Positions 13,325 to 23,852 of a stretch of 64,000 bases of DNA are shown here, in pieces. The stretch spans positions 1,252 to 65,251 of the forward strand of contig JAHLWZ010000116.1 of NCBI GenBank assembly GCA_020536535.1, given 5' to 3'. Source of the DNA: Pelomyxa schiedti. Lineage: Eukaryota; Evosea; Pelobiontida; Pelomyxidae. Below the pieces are notes generated by a model. That model did not search any database, had not been told where the DNA came from, and saw only the letters and a program-made list of their open reading frames with translations. A program made the position numbers and the translations under genes. Within the stretch, counting starts at the first letter, position 1. Every line of letters starts with the position of its first letter.

Positions 13325-15726
13325 ATGGACACAGCACCCACAACAACGCACCCCCGCGACGTCGAGGGGCAGCAGCAGCAGCGTGCCGCCCTCATCGTAA
13401 GCCGTCGCCACGTCGTCATGGTGTCGCGTGTCCTGTGGGAGCAAGTTGTGGTGCCGTGGGTGCTGGCCCCTGCGCGCGGGGCGCAGCCGTGGGGCGAGGC
13501 CCTGCCCGAGGCCGTGGCCGGGTGCGTGTTCCGCGTGGCCGAGGCCGCCTTCCCCCTCGTCGCCCTGTGCTCCCGCGCCGTCGCAGAGACAAACGCCGCC
13601 GCGTGCGCGTCGCGGTGGGCCGAGTGGGGGCGGTGCAGCGCCGTCGAGGCCGCCGCCGCGGCGCCAAGCCCCAGGTGCGTCTCGTGGATTTTATCGCACG
13701 CGGCCTCGTCGGCTTCGTCGTTGCCTTGGCCCCCCGGCGGCCGCAGCACCATTTGCGATGGTGGCGAGGAGGAGGAGGGGGAGGAGGGGGAGGGGGAGAC
13801 TGGGAGGAGGGGCGTGAGGGAGAGGAGGAAGGCGAGGGAGCAGATCGCGGTGGTTGTTGGGCTGTGCCGTGGTGGCCACTTGGATTGGGCCGACTGGTTT
13901 GTGGAGAACAATTGGGATGTCGCGAGGTGGGTTACTAGTGCCCGGCGAAGCACTGACACGAGTTCCGCCGTCGTCACAAGAACGAGCAGCGGAGCCGTAT
14001 CTGTAATCCCGGTGTGTTTTATGATTTGTTTTTTGTTTTGGTTTCTTTATCTCATCATCTAATTCAGGCACCGGCAAATGTCTTGACTGAATTCTGGAGT
14101 GAAAGGGGGATATCCCGCATAATGAGGAGTGCGGCTGCCGCTGGAAACTTGGATGTCATCAAGTGGGTTCTTTCGAGGCTACTCCATATCAACGAAGGAA
14201 ATAAGATGATTCTGAAGGAATACATGCACTGCGCCGCGTACGGTGGGCATGTGCACATCCTCAAGTGGCTCGTGGACACCTTCGACTTGATGGAGTTGTC
14301 CCGCACAATGTATATCGGCTCTTCTTTCCGTGTTCGAAACAAGGCCTCTGAACTGAGGGATTGTGTTGAGAGCTTCCCTCACTGGACCTATTCTGGGTGT
14401 TCCAAGCCGATGGCGTACACAACAGCATCGTGCAAGGGTTCACCAGCCAACGAGATCATTGAAGTGTGCCAATGGTTCAAAGACAAACTCTCGCTGGGAG
14501 GGGCAGATTTCGTTGGTGGTGATGAGCTTCCAAAGCACGTGGAGGTTATCAAGTGGGCACTCTCTGATGTCACTGACCCCTCCGTTTTGCAAGACACCTG
14601 GAATGACTCATGTTACCAGCTTGGAAATGTGGAACTTGGTGAGTGGTTCATTGAGAAAAAGGGAATGATCCCCACAGTAAGGGATTTCACGGATGCTTGC
14701 TTTGGAAGGCATGACAACCTGGTGTTTGTTGAGTGGTTGTCGAAGAAGATCCCATCACTACAAGTACTTGATTTGCTTGATTCTCTCCGCAATGCGTTGA
14801 GTTCCAGGAATGAGTTGATTTCCAGGTGGTTGGAGAAGCGCATCATCAGCACCACAAATTCGAGGCCAGGAGTTTCTCTCTCATCGTTGTGTGCATGGAG
14901 CAATGTTACAATTGAGCTCACAGGGTGGCTTAAGTGGCTCCTGACACATTCAGACCAATGTGACATTGACTGCAGCACATCAGAGGTCGCTTGTGCTGTG
15001 CGGCAGTGCGCTGCGAGCATGTCTCCCATCAAGTTCTCTATCGCTATTGCAGTGTGGAAGCACTTCTCATTGTGCCCGGTGACACACCACGACATCCTTG
15101 TGGATCTGCTGGGCCATATTGTCAAGCGGGGAACATTTCACCAATTCAAGGAAGCCGTGTCTCTTGGTGAAATCACTCCCGTTGAAGAGGAGCAGCTCCT
15201 TACTCAGTGCGGAAACAGCCTGGCACCATCCTGCAAGGCTGTCAAGTGGTTGTGTTCACGCTTGCTTCAACGATCAAGCAGAAGTGACGAGCCCACGCTG
15301 GCCATCCAGGTGTTGCCAAGCATTCTTGCAATCTTTGTGGACATGATTTCCAGAAACAAACGGGGGTCTGCTGAATGGCTATTCAACAAGTTCAGCATCA
15401 CACTCCGGGATGTATGTATCTTTTTTGTCAATTGCGTTGTCGTGCACTCACCCCATTACAAACAGTTCGTTGTTGCCAGTGAGAAACGGAGCACCCCACT
15501 TGGAACCAACGTCGACCTTGCCACATGGAAGCACATGTTGAAGCTGTTCCCAGACCTTGGAAAGGGTGATGCCCTCCATCACTTCATTGGGGTTTTGTCA
15601 GCATCACCGCTGCATGCACAGTTCACAATGCACGCGCTCGGTGTCACACTGGCTGAAATCCAGCAGTTGGGTGAGAATGGCCACCTGCCCCCCACAACAA
15701 AGTGGTGGGCTGATCATCAAGCATGA
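13325..15726 (+). CDS. ankyrin-repeat-like protein, copy 1
   Basis: Family member with a GC-rich first exon (MVSRVLWEQVVVPWVL ... CASRWAEWGRC) followed by a more AT-balanced region of ankyrin-like repeats. Examples are AAAAGNLDVIKWVLSRLL, HCAAYGGHVHILKWLVDTF and ELGEWFIEKKG. Two introns are clear: 14012-14067 (phase 0) and 15412-15465. The stop is at 15724-15726. A 24-residue Glu/Gly-rich stretch in exon 1 (about 13762-13800) is absent from copy 2. Ankyrin proteins bind other proteins; no partner can be named. The N-terminal domain is one I do not recognise from a named family. Confidence 0.8.
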
Positions 15727-16212
15727 CCATGTTCCGAGTTTAGTAAAGTGCAAGTAGACAAAAATGTAGGGCTCTGCCCTCACTTGCACCCGAAACAAGT
15801 ATTCTGCCACTAAACAACAGAGCCGTGGCAGAAACCAACAGCAGCAGGAAGAGTATTGGACTTCGTCGCAGGTTCGATCCCTGCACAGCGCGAATACTTT
15901 TTTTTTTGGTGTAGCAAAGGGTCCTGGTACTAGAGGGAGGGTGGGGCGGTGGGCCCGTGGGGGGCACATGATGGTGCGCGTGGGGGTTGGGGTTAGTGGC
16001 CGGTGGTGTGGTTGGTGGCTCAGGAAGCGCAAACAACTGTGAAACCGGTGTGGATCTGTGATTGATTTCAAGTACGAAGGTAACTGACGGACGATGTCTT
16101 CGGCAGGACTCCAGCAGGTTTTGTAGTCAGCGTTTATGTTTGCTCAGTAGACGTTTTATTTGTTGAGTACCGCATTCTTTTACTAGACCACAACCACAGC
16201 CGCTGCCTCGTC
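15727..16212. other. intergenic region with a 9-bp hairpin and a T-arm-like sequence
   Basis: This spacer holds a possible hairpin (TTCTGCCAC near 15800 pairing with GTGGCAGAA near 15825). It also holds a sequence like the T-arm of a tRNA, GCAGGTTCGATCCCTGC at about 15869-15885, followed by a T run. No matching 5' acceptor strand or D-arm is visible, so I do not call a tRNA. No gene is supported on either strand. Confidence 0.4.
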
Positions 16213-17064
16213 ATGTCACTCAGGGGGGCCCCCGTCGTGTATAGAATCAGATGCCATCCAAGTGACTGTTCCACTGCAGCCTAATGTTCCTGAGGCAGAG
16301 CGTGACGCAATCAAAGCTATGATTGCCAACACTCCAATGCGAGCAGGGCAGATCTGGTTCCTCATCTCATGTAGATGGCTCGACAGCTGGAAGCGTTACG
16401 TTTCATATTATTCCGATCATTCTGTATCCTCTTCTTTACCCTTATCTCTTTGATGGGATTGAGATCCACCTTAGGAGGTGTTTCCTAAACCGGGGCCTAT
16501 CCATAACAGTGAACTCCTGGAGCAAGATGGTGAACTCGTACAGTTCGTGTATGAGCTGATTGACTATGAGCTGGTCAGTGGAGCTGTATGGAATACACTG
16601 AAGGGATGGTATTCTGGTGGGCCTGAAATCCTCTCGCCAGGCCATTTCCTACCAGGATTGGCATGGAAACATTCTCACAGTGGAAGTAATGCCAATGAAA
16701 CTGCACGTTGTAAAATCATCTGACACCACTGTCCTCGTTCCTGCACACTTCAGTAAAATGGATACTGTTGGCCACCTTAAGGTTAAATGATCTGGCGCCT
16801 ACAGAGTTAACATACCCACTGGCAGGCAACAATGTGTAAGATAATGGGACTCGATCCCGCCAACATTCGTGTGGGACTACCATGGTTCCTCCCGGCTCAG
16901 GTTACTTCGTGTCGATGCCCAAACACTGGCCTCTGCCGAGATCATAAATAACCAACAGGTAACCTTCTTTATCCAACCAAGAGACAGTACCAGTAACTGA
17001 TCCCAACCACCAGATGATGTTGGAGGAAAAAAATTCTGATGGGACATGGCCTGACCGTTCATGA
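16213..17064 (+). pseudogene. DUSP-UBL module, copy A (frameshifted)
   Basis: Matches the DUSP domain plus ubiquitin-like domain found next to each other in USP4/USP11/USP15 deubiquitinases. The exons give GQIWFLISCRWLDSWKRYV, then KPGPIHNSELLEQDG, WYSGGPEI, and the UBL ending MMLEEKNSDGTWPDRS. Relative to copies C and D there is an extra base near 16632 (frame changes after GGPEI) and a 2-base loss near 16873 (ATT CGT GTG GGA where CGT GTG TGG is expected). The only upstream ATG, at 16213, is also out of frame. Two or three disabling shifts make a pseudogene likely. Introns at about 16421-16471 and 16786-16828 are still recognisable. Confidence 0.65.
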
Positions 17065-17065
17065 C

Positions 17066-18175
17066 ATGGCGAGCAAGTCCATCAAACCACTCGCGATCGA
17101 AGAGGCAACTTACGCACGTGACCAATTCATTTCACTAGGCGTCGGCGTCATTGTGGGACGGTGCGGCCGCTCCAGCCCCGCCTCGGCGCTCACGCCGCCG
17201 TCGCTGTCGCTCCTCGGTCAGAATTGGGTCGTGCTCCCGTGCAGGCGCGCGTACATCAGCGCCGCGGCGTCGGCGGCGCCCAACGGCGGGCAGATGTACG
17301 AGGTCTTGTTCAGTCTGTCGCCGACTCTGGGCCTCGTCGGCCATCCCACAATCGTGGAGGTCGTTTTTGCCGGCGGAGGCACTCCCAGAAAAGTTGGGTT
17401 CGTTGGGCCCGAGTCCCTGGGCGACCGGTTCGCCCTTGTGATCAAGAATGCAGGCAGTGTCACGTGGTGGAGTGTGATGGACACCCATAATAAGGGAGTG
17501 CGCCCCTTGGTGTACACGACAACATTGGGGGTGTTGTGCAACAACAGGCGCTGGGCAACGGCCTGCGAGGAGGGAGAGGGCCGGGGGACAATGTCACTGT
17601 GGAATTTCGACGAAGTTGAGAGCGGGAAGGTGGGGGAGATTAAGTTACCGGGCGAGGTGCACAGCGTTGCGTTTCAGAGTGACGATTCTCTGGTGGCAAC
17701 GCAATCCGGGGGAGGCGTCATCACAATTGACTTGGGGGCTACTTTCGCGCAGAAAAGGCTGGTTCTTGAATGCCCACCACGTGGGCACCTGGCATCACTT
17801 GGGCCAGAGGAATCTGGCAACACCCTCATGTGCTGGAAGGGAATGACTTATGCCCTGACTGGCGGCAGAAACCCAGCGGTTGTCTGCTTGGACAATGGCC
17901 AAAGGACACCATTGCCACAGGGCAGGGGTTGGCCGATTGGTGGGCCATACTTTAAAGTGACAAACCGCAACACACTTGACAGAGACGTGTTCAGTGTTGT
18001 GGAACCCACTAAGTTGTGCTGCAGACACAAGTGTGGAAGGCTCACCACACTGCATTTTGGGCATGAGATGGTTGTCAGGGAAACTGCTCACATTCTTGTC
18101 ACTGATGCAGTTTCTGGATTTGTTGTCTTCAAATTCCAAGCAGATTTTGATGTGTTGGGTGTTGCTGGGTTTTGA
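17066..18175 (+). CDS. beta-propeller-like family protein, single exon
   Basis: Intronless GC-rich ORF of about 370 residues starting MASKSIKPLA. Its N-terminal segment (ARDQF, then RCG and LTPPSLSLLGQNWVVLP) matches, in pattern, the N-terminus of the convergent gene at 18467-19951. The body has repeated short strands such as VHSVAFQSDDSLVAT and ILVTDAVSGFVVFKF, typical of WD-like propellers. The next upstream in-frame ATG (17039) lies inside the last exon of the DUSP pseudogene, so 17066 is preferred. It leaves one nucleotide between the two reading frames. No function can be assigned. Confidence 0.7.
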   Translation: MASKSIKPLAIEEATYARDQFISLGVGVIVGRCGRSSPASALTPPSLSLLGQNWVVLPCRRAYISAAASAAPNGGQMYEVLFSLSPTLGLVGHPTIVEVVFAGGGTPRKVGFVGPESLGDRFALVIKNAGSVTWWSVMDTHNKGVRPLVYTTTLGVLCNNRRWATACEEGEGRGTMSLWNFDEVESGKVGEIKLPGEVHSVAFQSDDSLVATQSGGGVITIDLGATFAQKRLVLECPPRGHLASLGPEESGNTLMCWKGMTYALTGGRNPAVVCLDNGQRTPLPQGRGWPIGGPYFKVTNRNTLDRDVFSVVEPTKLCCRHKCGRLTTLHFGHEMVVRETAHILVTDAVSGFVVFKFQADFDVLGVAGF

Positions 18176-18466
18176 AAACAAAGCCAACACCAGCCACACC
18201 CACCATGCAATTAACTACCATCTTGTTTTGCATCCACGACCTCTATAAAGCACGATGCTATGGTGTTCAACTACCAACTTCCGATGCTGGATGAACAGAG
18301 CGATGATGGGTCTTGGAGAAGGCAAGTCGTTTTGGTGAGCTGCTTGCGCCACCATCATAGCCTGAAATATGTAAAACTTAACTTCCATCAAGTGCGATGA
18401 TGGTAGTGTCTCTCGTGCGACAGTGAAGGAAAGTTATTTTCGTCAAGAGGTAAAAGTGCGAACACT

Positions 18467-19627
18467 TTAGTGTCCAAATCCATGCATACAATAACACCGT
18501 GGACCAGTCAATGTGGCCACAATGTAACCAGTGGCTGCATCGTACAGCTTGCAAAGCTCCACCCTCGCAGATGCTGATGTTCTAGCTTCTGGTCCTGATG
18601 GAACGGCAATGACTCCATTCCCGCGAAGTGGGCCAAGGCAGTCCTGCGAGGGGCACTGAATGGTGGCACACGGAACAGACAGGTCGCGTGAGTGGTACAT
18701 CTGGCACGTCAACGGCGACTGTGGGGACCCTGTTGCAAAGCAAATGAACTCCTTCTCGAACGGAATCAGTGTGCGTGAGCCTTGGAAGGATGTGACCACC
18801 TTTGTTTCTGTGTTGAACACCACCATTTCCTGCAGCTGCTGGCTGTGGTTTTGCCTTCTGTCGCGCACAGTGCACAGGGCGTCACCACACCACAGCAAAT
18901 CAGTCACCCACATTGGCACATCAATCTTCTTCACAATGGAAAGGCGCCTTGACACAAAGCTCTGGGGCAAATCAATGTACCATGCCTTGAGCGAAAAGGA
19001 ATCCTCTTGAGCTGTAATGACAAGCACATCACAGTTGTTTCTGAAGAACTCCCCATTTCCAACGTACTGGCAGGCCATAGGAATCATCACTTGGCACCCA
19101 TCACTCACACCACAGCCACCTCCGGAGCAATCCCTGTGCTCATCCCAACCCAAGCCCTTTGTTGGTGGATCATTGACAACACTTGTCAAATCCAGAACGC
19201 GAAGCTCACTGCTTGTGAACTCCACCATCCACTTGGAGTTGAACCTGGCCACACCACACTTGAGTTTGGGCAGCCAAGCCACAGAGGCACCAGTCCTGCC
19301 GACCACCAGCCACACTGCAGCCCCACAACTCACAACAAATAAGTCCACATGACCGTGCTGATTGGGACGGTGAGTTCCGCGTTGTTGGTGATCGGGTCCC
19401 ATAACTGCGCGATACTGGGCGGGGGTCTCGCGCTGTAGGCGCTTTGTCGCCGAAAACCAAGCGCACACGAGGGACTGGTTGTGGGCGTCGAGCCTCATCA
19501 CGAACGCGCCGCAGTCGACAACACCCAGGGTCGGCGTGAGACCAACAAACACGTGCACAGACCGCTGGCGCACTGGACTGGATCTCCAGACTGGACGCCG
19601 GTCCCCGCCACCATCTAGATTGTTGTT

Positions 19628-19659
<32 letters not shown>

Positions 19660-19951
19660 TGGCGGCACCTTCATGGCATCGTCGTTCCATGGGGAGCGAT
19701 ACTGCGACAGTGCGGGCCAGGAACATCACCCACGACGCGGCGAACTCCCGCAGCAGCGACGGGGCGAGCGCGAGGTGCCGTGCTGACGCCGCCGAGCTCG
19801 CCGTCGACGCGTCCGCCCCCCCGCTTTCGCCCCGTGGTGCCCTCGGGCAGCCGCCGCCACCGCAACGTGGGATGGACGACGTGGCCAGGGCGAGGGCCTG
19901 CTCCCGGCCATCAACCCGCCCAGCTACCCCCAGATCGGCGGCGCTGAACAT
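18467..19951 (-). CDS. beta-propeller-like family protein with poly-Asp tract
   Basis: Intronless 494-residue ORF read leftwards, tail to tail with the related gene that ends at 18175. The N-terminal region (GREQALALA, SLLREFAASWVMFLARTVAV) follows the same pattern as its neighbour. An uninterrupted run of 11 aspartates at about residues 95-108 comes from a GTC/GAC trinucleotide repeat. The body has strands such as WVTDLLWCGDALCTV and MVVFNTETKVVTSF, suggestive of WD/kelch-type blades. The C-terminus is YIVATLTGPRCYC. It is a member of the same lineage-specific family as its convergent neighbour; the role is unknown. Confidence 0.72.
19628..19660. repeat. TCG/GAC trinucleotide microsatellite encoding poly-Asp
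   Basis: About ten consecutive GTC units (read as GAC on the minus strand) inside the propeller-like gene. They encode an uninterrupted aspartate run and are likely length-variable. Confidence 0.9.
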
Positions 19952-20280
19952 TTATTAGCATCTTCTTGTAGAAAAGGAACCGCGCAACGACAGCGGCAAG
20001 GACTGAAGAGCGACTTGGCAGCAAGAACACCCCCGCCAACAGATACCAGGGTTTTCCCTCTCATGATGGTCTTCACTTTTGTCACCGTCGCCGAAAGGAA
20101 ATTCCGGAAAAAAACAACGTGGGGACCCCACGACAGCAACAAAAACCAATCGGGATTTTGAGTGGGGTTTGTATTGACGTACTTTGGGGCAAGTACTTAC
20201 AAAGTACTTTTAACCCCACCACAAAAAAGCGTTCAAACAAAAACAAGCAAAAAACCAAGCTAAACTCAACAATTGCAAAA
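19952..20280. other. divergent intergenic region
   Basis: About 330 nt between the 5' ends of the minus-strand propeller gene and the plus-strand MRH gene, so it must contain both promoters. A T/A-rich stretch at 20200-20280 precedes the MRH start. I see no clear TATA or initiator motif that I would trust. Confidence 0.5.
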
Positions 20281-21012
20281 ATGAAAGCCGTTGTGGCTCT
20301 ATTTATTACACTGGGGTTGGTGGCTGTTTATGCACAGGTCAGTAATCCTACCTTAGTAACCGCCAACAAGAACTGACTTACTAACCCTTTCACAGTCGTG
20401 CACATACCAGACCGTGGGAATCCAAGGTGAAACGCTTGAATTCGACTTGTCTCCAATGACACTACTCAACGGGTATGTGTGCTTCCGAAATCATGAAGTG
20501 GTTATATAAAAATGAGTGCATGAGAAACCCATTTCTTACTTGCACACAGAGGCAACTACATGTACAAGGATACAAGCGCCAACATTTACTGGGCCAACAT
20601 TTGCGGGAATGCCACAGCCGGGTGCTCCCCTGCTCAGGCCGTGTGCCAGCAAGCCGCAAATGCGCACTTCTTTGGATGCGGTGAACTCAGCACCCAGAAG
20701 TTCTCTGACGGAGGTTCATTGCCGCAAATGTTGGCAGCATTTTCTAACTTCCACAAACAGAGAATGGACCATACAGCGGAGTGACAGTGTGGTACGGCGA
20801 GGGGACAAATTGCAATGGTGGCATTCCTCGCACCACAACAGTCCACATTGCATGCAGCATGAGCAACGAGGGTGAAATTTATGCTTCTGAGGAATCCACC
20901 CTCTGCGAATACACCCTGTGTGTTAACTTCTTTCCCTTCCAAACACTTTTCTCCCATCAGAACTCATTGGCCACACAGATGGATGAAGAGCAAGTACGCT
21001 TGCCCTCTGTGA
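20281..21012 (+). CDS. secreted MRH-domain (mannose 6-phosphate receptor homology) protein
   Basis: Small secreted lectin-like protein in five exons. The signal peptide is MKAVVALFITLGLVAVYAQ. Introns are 20338-20395, 20473-20549, 20714-20760 and 20918-20978. The mature part shows the MRH layout: CTYQTVG, FDLSPMT, ANICGNAT, C..AQAVCQQ, YGCG-like FGCGELSTQK, GVTVWYGEGTNC, RTTTVHIAC, CEYTL and a final WMKSKYACPL. The cysteines are spaced as in the cation-dependent M6P receptor / OS-9 fold. No transmembrane segment is seen, so it is probably lumenal or secreted and binds mannose-type glycans. A paralogue with the same four intron positions lies at 41005-41708. Confidence 0.85.
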
Positions 21013-21084
21013 TCCACCACTCCAATCCCTCTGCAAACCCAAACCTGTTGCACTAGTAAATTATTGCCTCACACAAGGAAAACA

Positions 21085-21090
21085 AATAAA
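21085..21090 (+). terminator. polyadenylation-like signal AATAAA
   Basis: AATAAA lies about 75 nt after the stop of the MRH gene. The MRH paralogue has the same hexamer 62 nt after its stop (41770-41775). Confidence 0.4.
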
Positions 21091-21348
21091 CCTTGCTGTA
21101 ACCACAGCGCCGGATGAAACTTATTACTTTGCCGGTTGTTCCCATTTTTTGGAAAATGACCACAAACAGAAGCTGACTGCCCCTCATTCCAGAATAAAAA
21201 TGAGTGCCAATTTTCCATCTCTCTCTAATACAATGAGGGACGAACGGCCGAGTATGGCAGACTCATCTGGTCTGCGTCAGCATCCTCACCACCCACACCA
21301 CCACAATCACACCCGGGAGTGATTTGTTTTTTTCGAAAAAAACAGCTA

Positions 21349-23587
21349 ATGAAAAGGCCCAACTACGACGGCGACAACTCGGGGCAGCAGCGTCGCCACG
21401 TCGTCATGGTGTCGCGTGTCCTGTGGGAGCAAGTTGTGGTGCCGTGGGTGCTGGCCCCGGCGCGCGGGGCGCTCCCGTGGGGCGAGGCCCTGCCCGAGGC
21501 CGTGGCCGGGTGCGTGTTCCGCGTGGCCGAGGCCGCCTTCCCCCTCGTCGCCCTGTGCTCCCGCGCCGTCGCAGAGACCAACGCCGCAGCGTGCGCGTCG
21601 CGGTGGGCCGAGTGGGGGCGGTGCAGCACCGTCGAGGCCGCCGCCGCGGCTCCAAGCCCCAGGTGCGTCGCCTGGATTGTGTCGCCGGCGCGCCGCGCTG
21701 CGTCGCGCAATTGGGATGATGAAGAGGGGATAATGGGAGCTGGTGAGAGGAGGAAGGCGAGGGAGCAGATCGCGGTGGTTTGTGGGCTGTGCTGTGGTGG
21801 CCACTTGGCTATGGCCAACCGGTTTGTGGAGAATAATTGGGAGGATCAGGTGATGTGGCCGCCGCCAAAGAATGATAGAGGCACGGAGAAATGGCTTCCA
21901 AACTGCTCCGCTGAAACTGTCATCCCGGTGTCTCTGTTTTTTTTTTTTTTTTTTTAATTTTACTCTATTTCTGATAGTGGAATTAAGGCACCTGGGACAG
22001 TGTTGTTTGATGAATTCTACAGTGAAAGGGGGATATCCCACATAATGAGGGTAGTGTGTTTAACGGGAAACTTGGATGCTGTCAAGTGGATTCTTTCAAG
22101 GTTACTCCATGTCACAGAACAAAATAAGATGATTTTGAAGGACTTCCTGCACTGTGCCGCGTACTGTGGGCATGTGCACATCCTCAAGTGGCTCGTAGAC
22201 ACATTTAACTTGGGGGAGGCTTCCCGTGATATGTCCATTGAGACTTCTTTCCACGTAAAAAACAGTGCCTCTGAGCTGAGGGACTGTGTTGAGACCTTTC
22301 CTCACTGGAACTGGCCTCCGAGCTCCCAGGTGTTGGCATGGACAACAGCAGCGTGCAAGTGTTCACCAGCCAACGAGATCATTGAGGTGTGCCAATGGTT
22401 CAAAGCCAAATTCTCGTTGAGTGGGGCTGATTTCATAACTGCCGATGTACTTCCAAAGCACATGGAGGTTATCCAGTGGGCACTCTCTGATGTCACTGAC
22501 CATTATGTTTTGAACGAAGCCTGGAATGGATCATGTTTCCAGCTTGGGAATGTGGAACTTGGTGAGTGGTTCATTGAGAAAAAGGGAATCACCCCCACCT
22601 CCAGTAACTTCAAGACTGCTTGCCGCGGGAAGCATGACAACGTGGCGTTTGTTGAATGGTTGTCAAAGAAGATTTCAGTCTCTGGTTGTCTTGATGACGC
22701 ACTCCGCAATGCATTGGGCTCCAGGAATGAGTTGATTTCCAGGTGGTTGGAGAAGTGCATCGTCGCCACGACAAATTCGAGGCCAAGAGTTTCTCTTTCA
22801 TCGTTGGGAGACTGGATTGCTGCAGTCAATGTCACACTGGTCTGAATGTATCAGGAGCCACTCAATCCATCCTTCAGGATCAGATTTAATGTTAACCACT
22901 GAGGTTACTTCTCTTGTGCAAAAGTATGCTTGGCTCGACCCAATCAAATACTCCGTTGCCGTTGCAGTGTGGAAGAAGTTCTCGTTGTGCCCAGTGACAC
23001 ACCACGGCATCCTTGTTAATTTGCTGGGGTATATTGTCAAGCAGGGAACAGTTCACCAATTCAAGGAAGCCGTGTCTCTTGGTGAAATCACTCCCACTGA
23101 AGGGGAACAGCTCCTCGCTCAGTGCAGCAACAGCGCAGATGCATCCAGCAAGGTTGTGAAGTGGCTGTGTTCACGTGTGCTCCGACCAAGCAGCAGTGAT
23201 GAGCCGGCGTTGGTAACCCGGGCGTTGCCAAGCATTTATGCGATTTTTGTGGACATGCTTTCCAGAAACAAACGGTCTTGTGTTGAATGGCTTTCCAAAA
23301 AGTTTCACCTGGAACTGCCAAATGTATGCCCGTGCCTGTTCACACCGATTTCTTCTCTCACACTCACTTGCAAACAGGTTATTGCCGCAAACCAGAAACG
23401 GAGCTCCCGACTTGTTGATGTGGCAACATGGAAGCTCATGTTGAAGATTTTCCCAGACCTCGACAGGGATGTTGCCGTCATTCACTTCCTTGATGTTGTG
23501 TCAGCATCACCACAGCACTCACAGCTCACAATTGACAAGCTTGGTGTCACCCAAGAGGAAATTCTTTTCTATTGCTCAACATCGTGA
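21349..23587 (+). CDS. ankyrin-repeat-like protein, copy 2, with internal inversion (possibly disabled)
   Basis: Paralogue of the gene at 13325-15726. Exon 1 (from ATG 21349) is nearly identical in its GC-rich core. The intron is 21928-21987 and includes a 20-nt T run. Exon 2 holds ankyrin-like repeats (GNLDAVKWILSRLL, HCAAYCGHVHILKWLVDTF). A third junction at 23324-23377 is shared with copy 1. At about 22809-22903 the sequence is the reverse complement of the matching part of copy 1, and a TGA appears in frame at 22843-22845. Splicing 22825-22903 as an intron (gtcaat...ctgag) would restore the frame (GCA|GTT ACT) but delete about 30 residues. Whether the gene is functional is open. It ends at 23587. 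Confidence 0.68.
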
Positions 23588-23852
23588 ATTTCATAAAACC
23601 AAACACTGCCACTGTTCACAGTAGTCTTTGAGGGACCTTGTATTTTTTCCCCATCCCATAGCCCAGGAACACGAATCAAACCCACTTTTCCCAAGAAATC
23701 AATGAGATGATGAGGTACTCCTTGCCCGCGACAAACCCAACAACGTTCCTGTTGGTGACATCACACTCAACAGCTATTCCACATTGGGTGCACCCACTTG
23801 CGTTGACACATCGCGAGCAGCAACGCCAACACGCGGGCGACCCGACACTCGC

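Noticed and set aside
13291-13977. Minus-strand ORFs over the GC-rich ankyrin exon (also at 21346-22041)
   Set aside because: Arg/Ala/Pro-rich mirror frames typical of high-GC coding DNA; the plus strand is conserved as protein between the two copies.
15830-15895. tRNA gene suggested by GCAGGTTCGATCCCTGC and a following T run
   Set aside because: The T-arm is good, but no 5' strand complementary to ACAGCGC is present upstream and no D-arm/anticodon arm fits, even allowing an intron. At best a tRNA 3' fragment.
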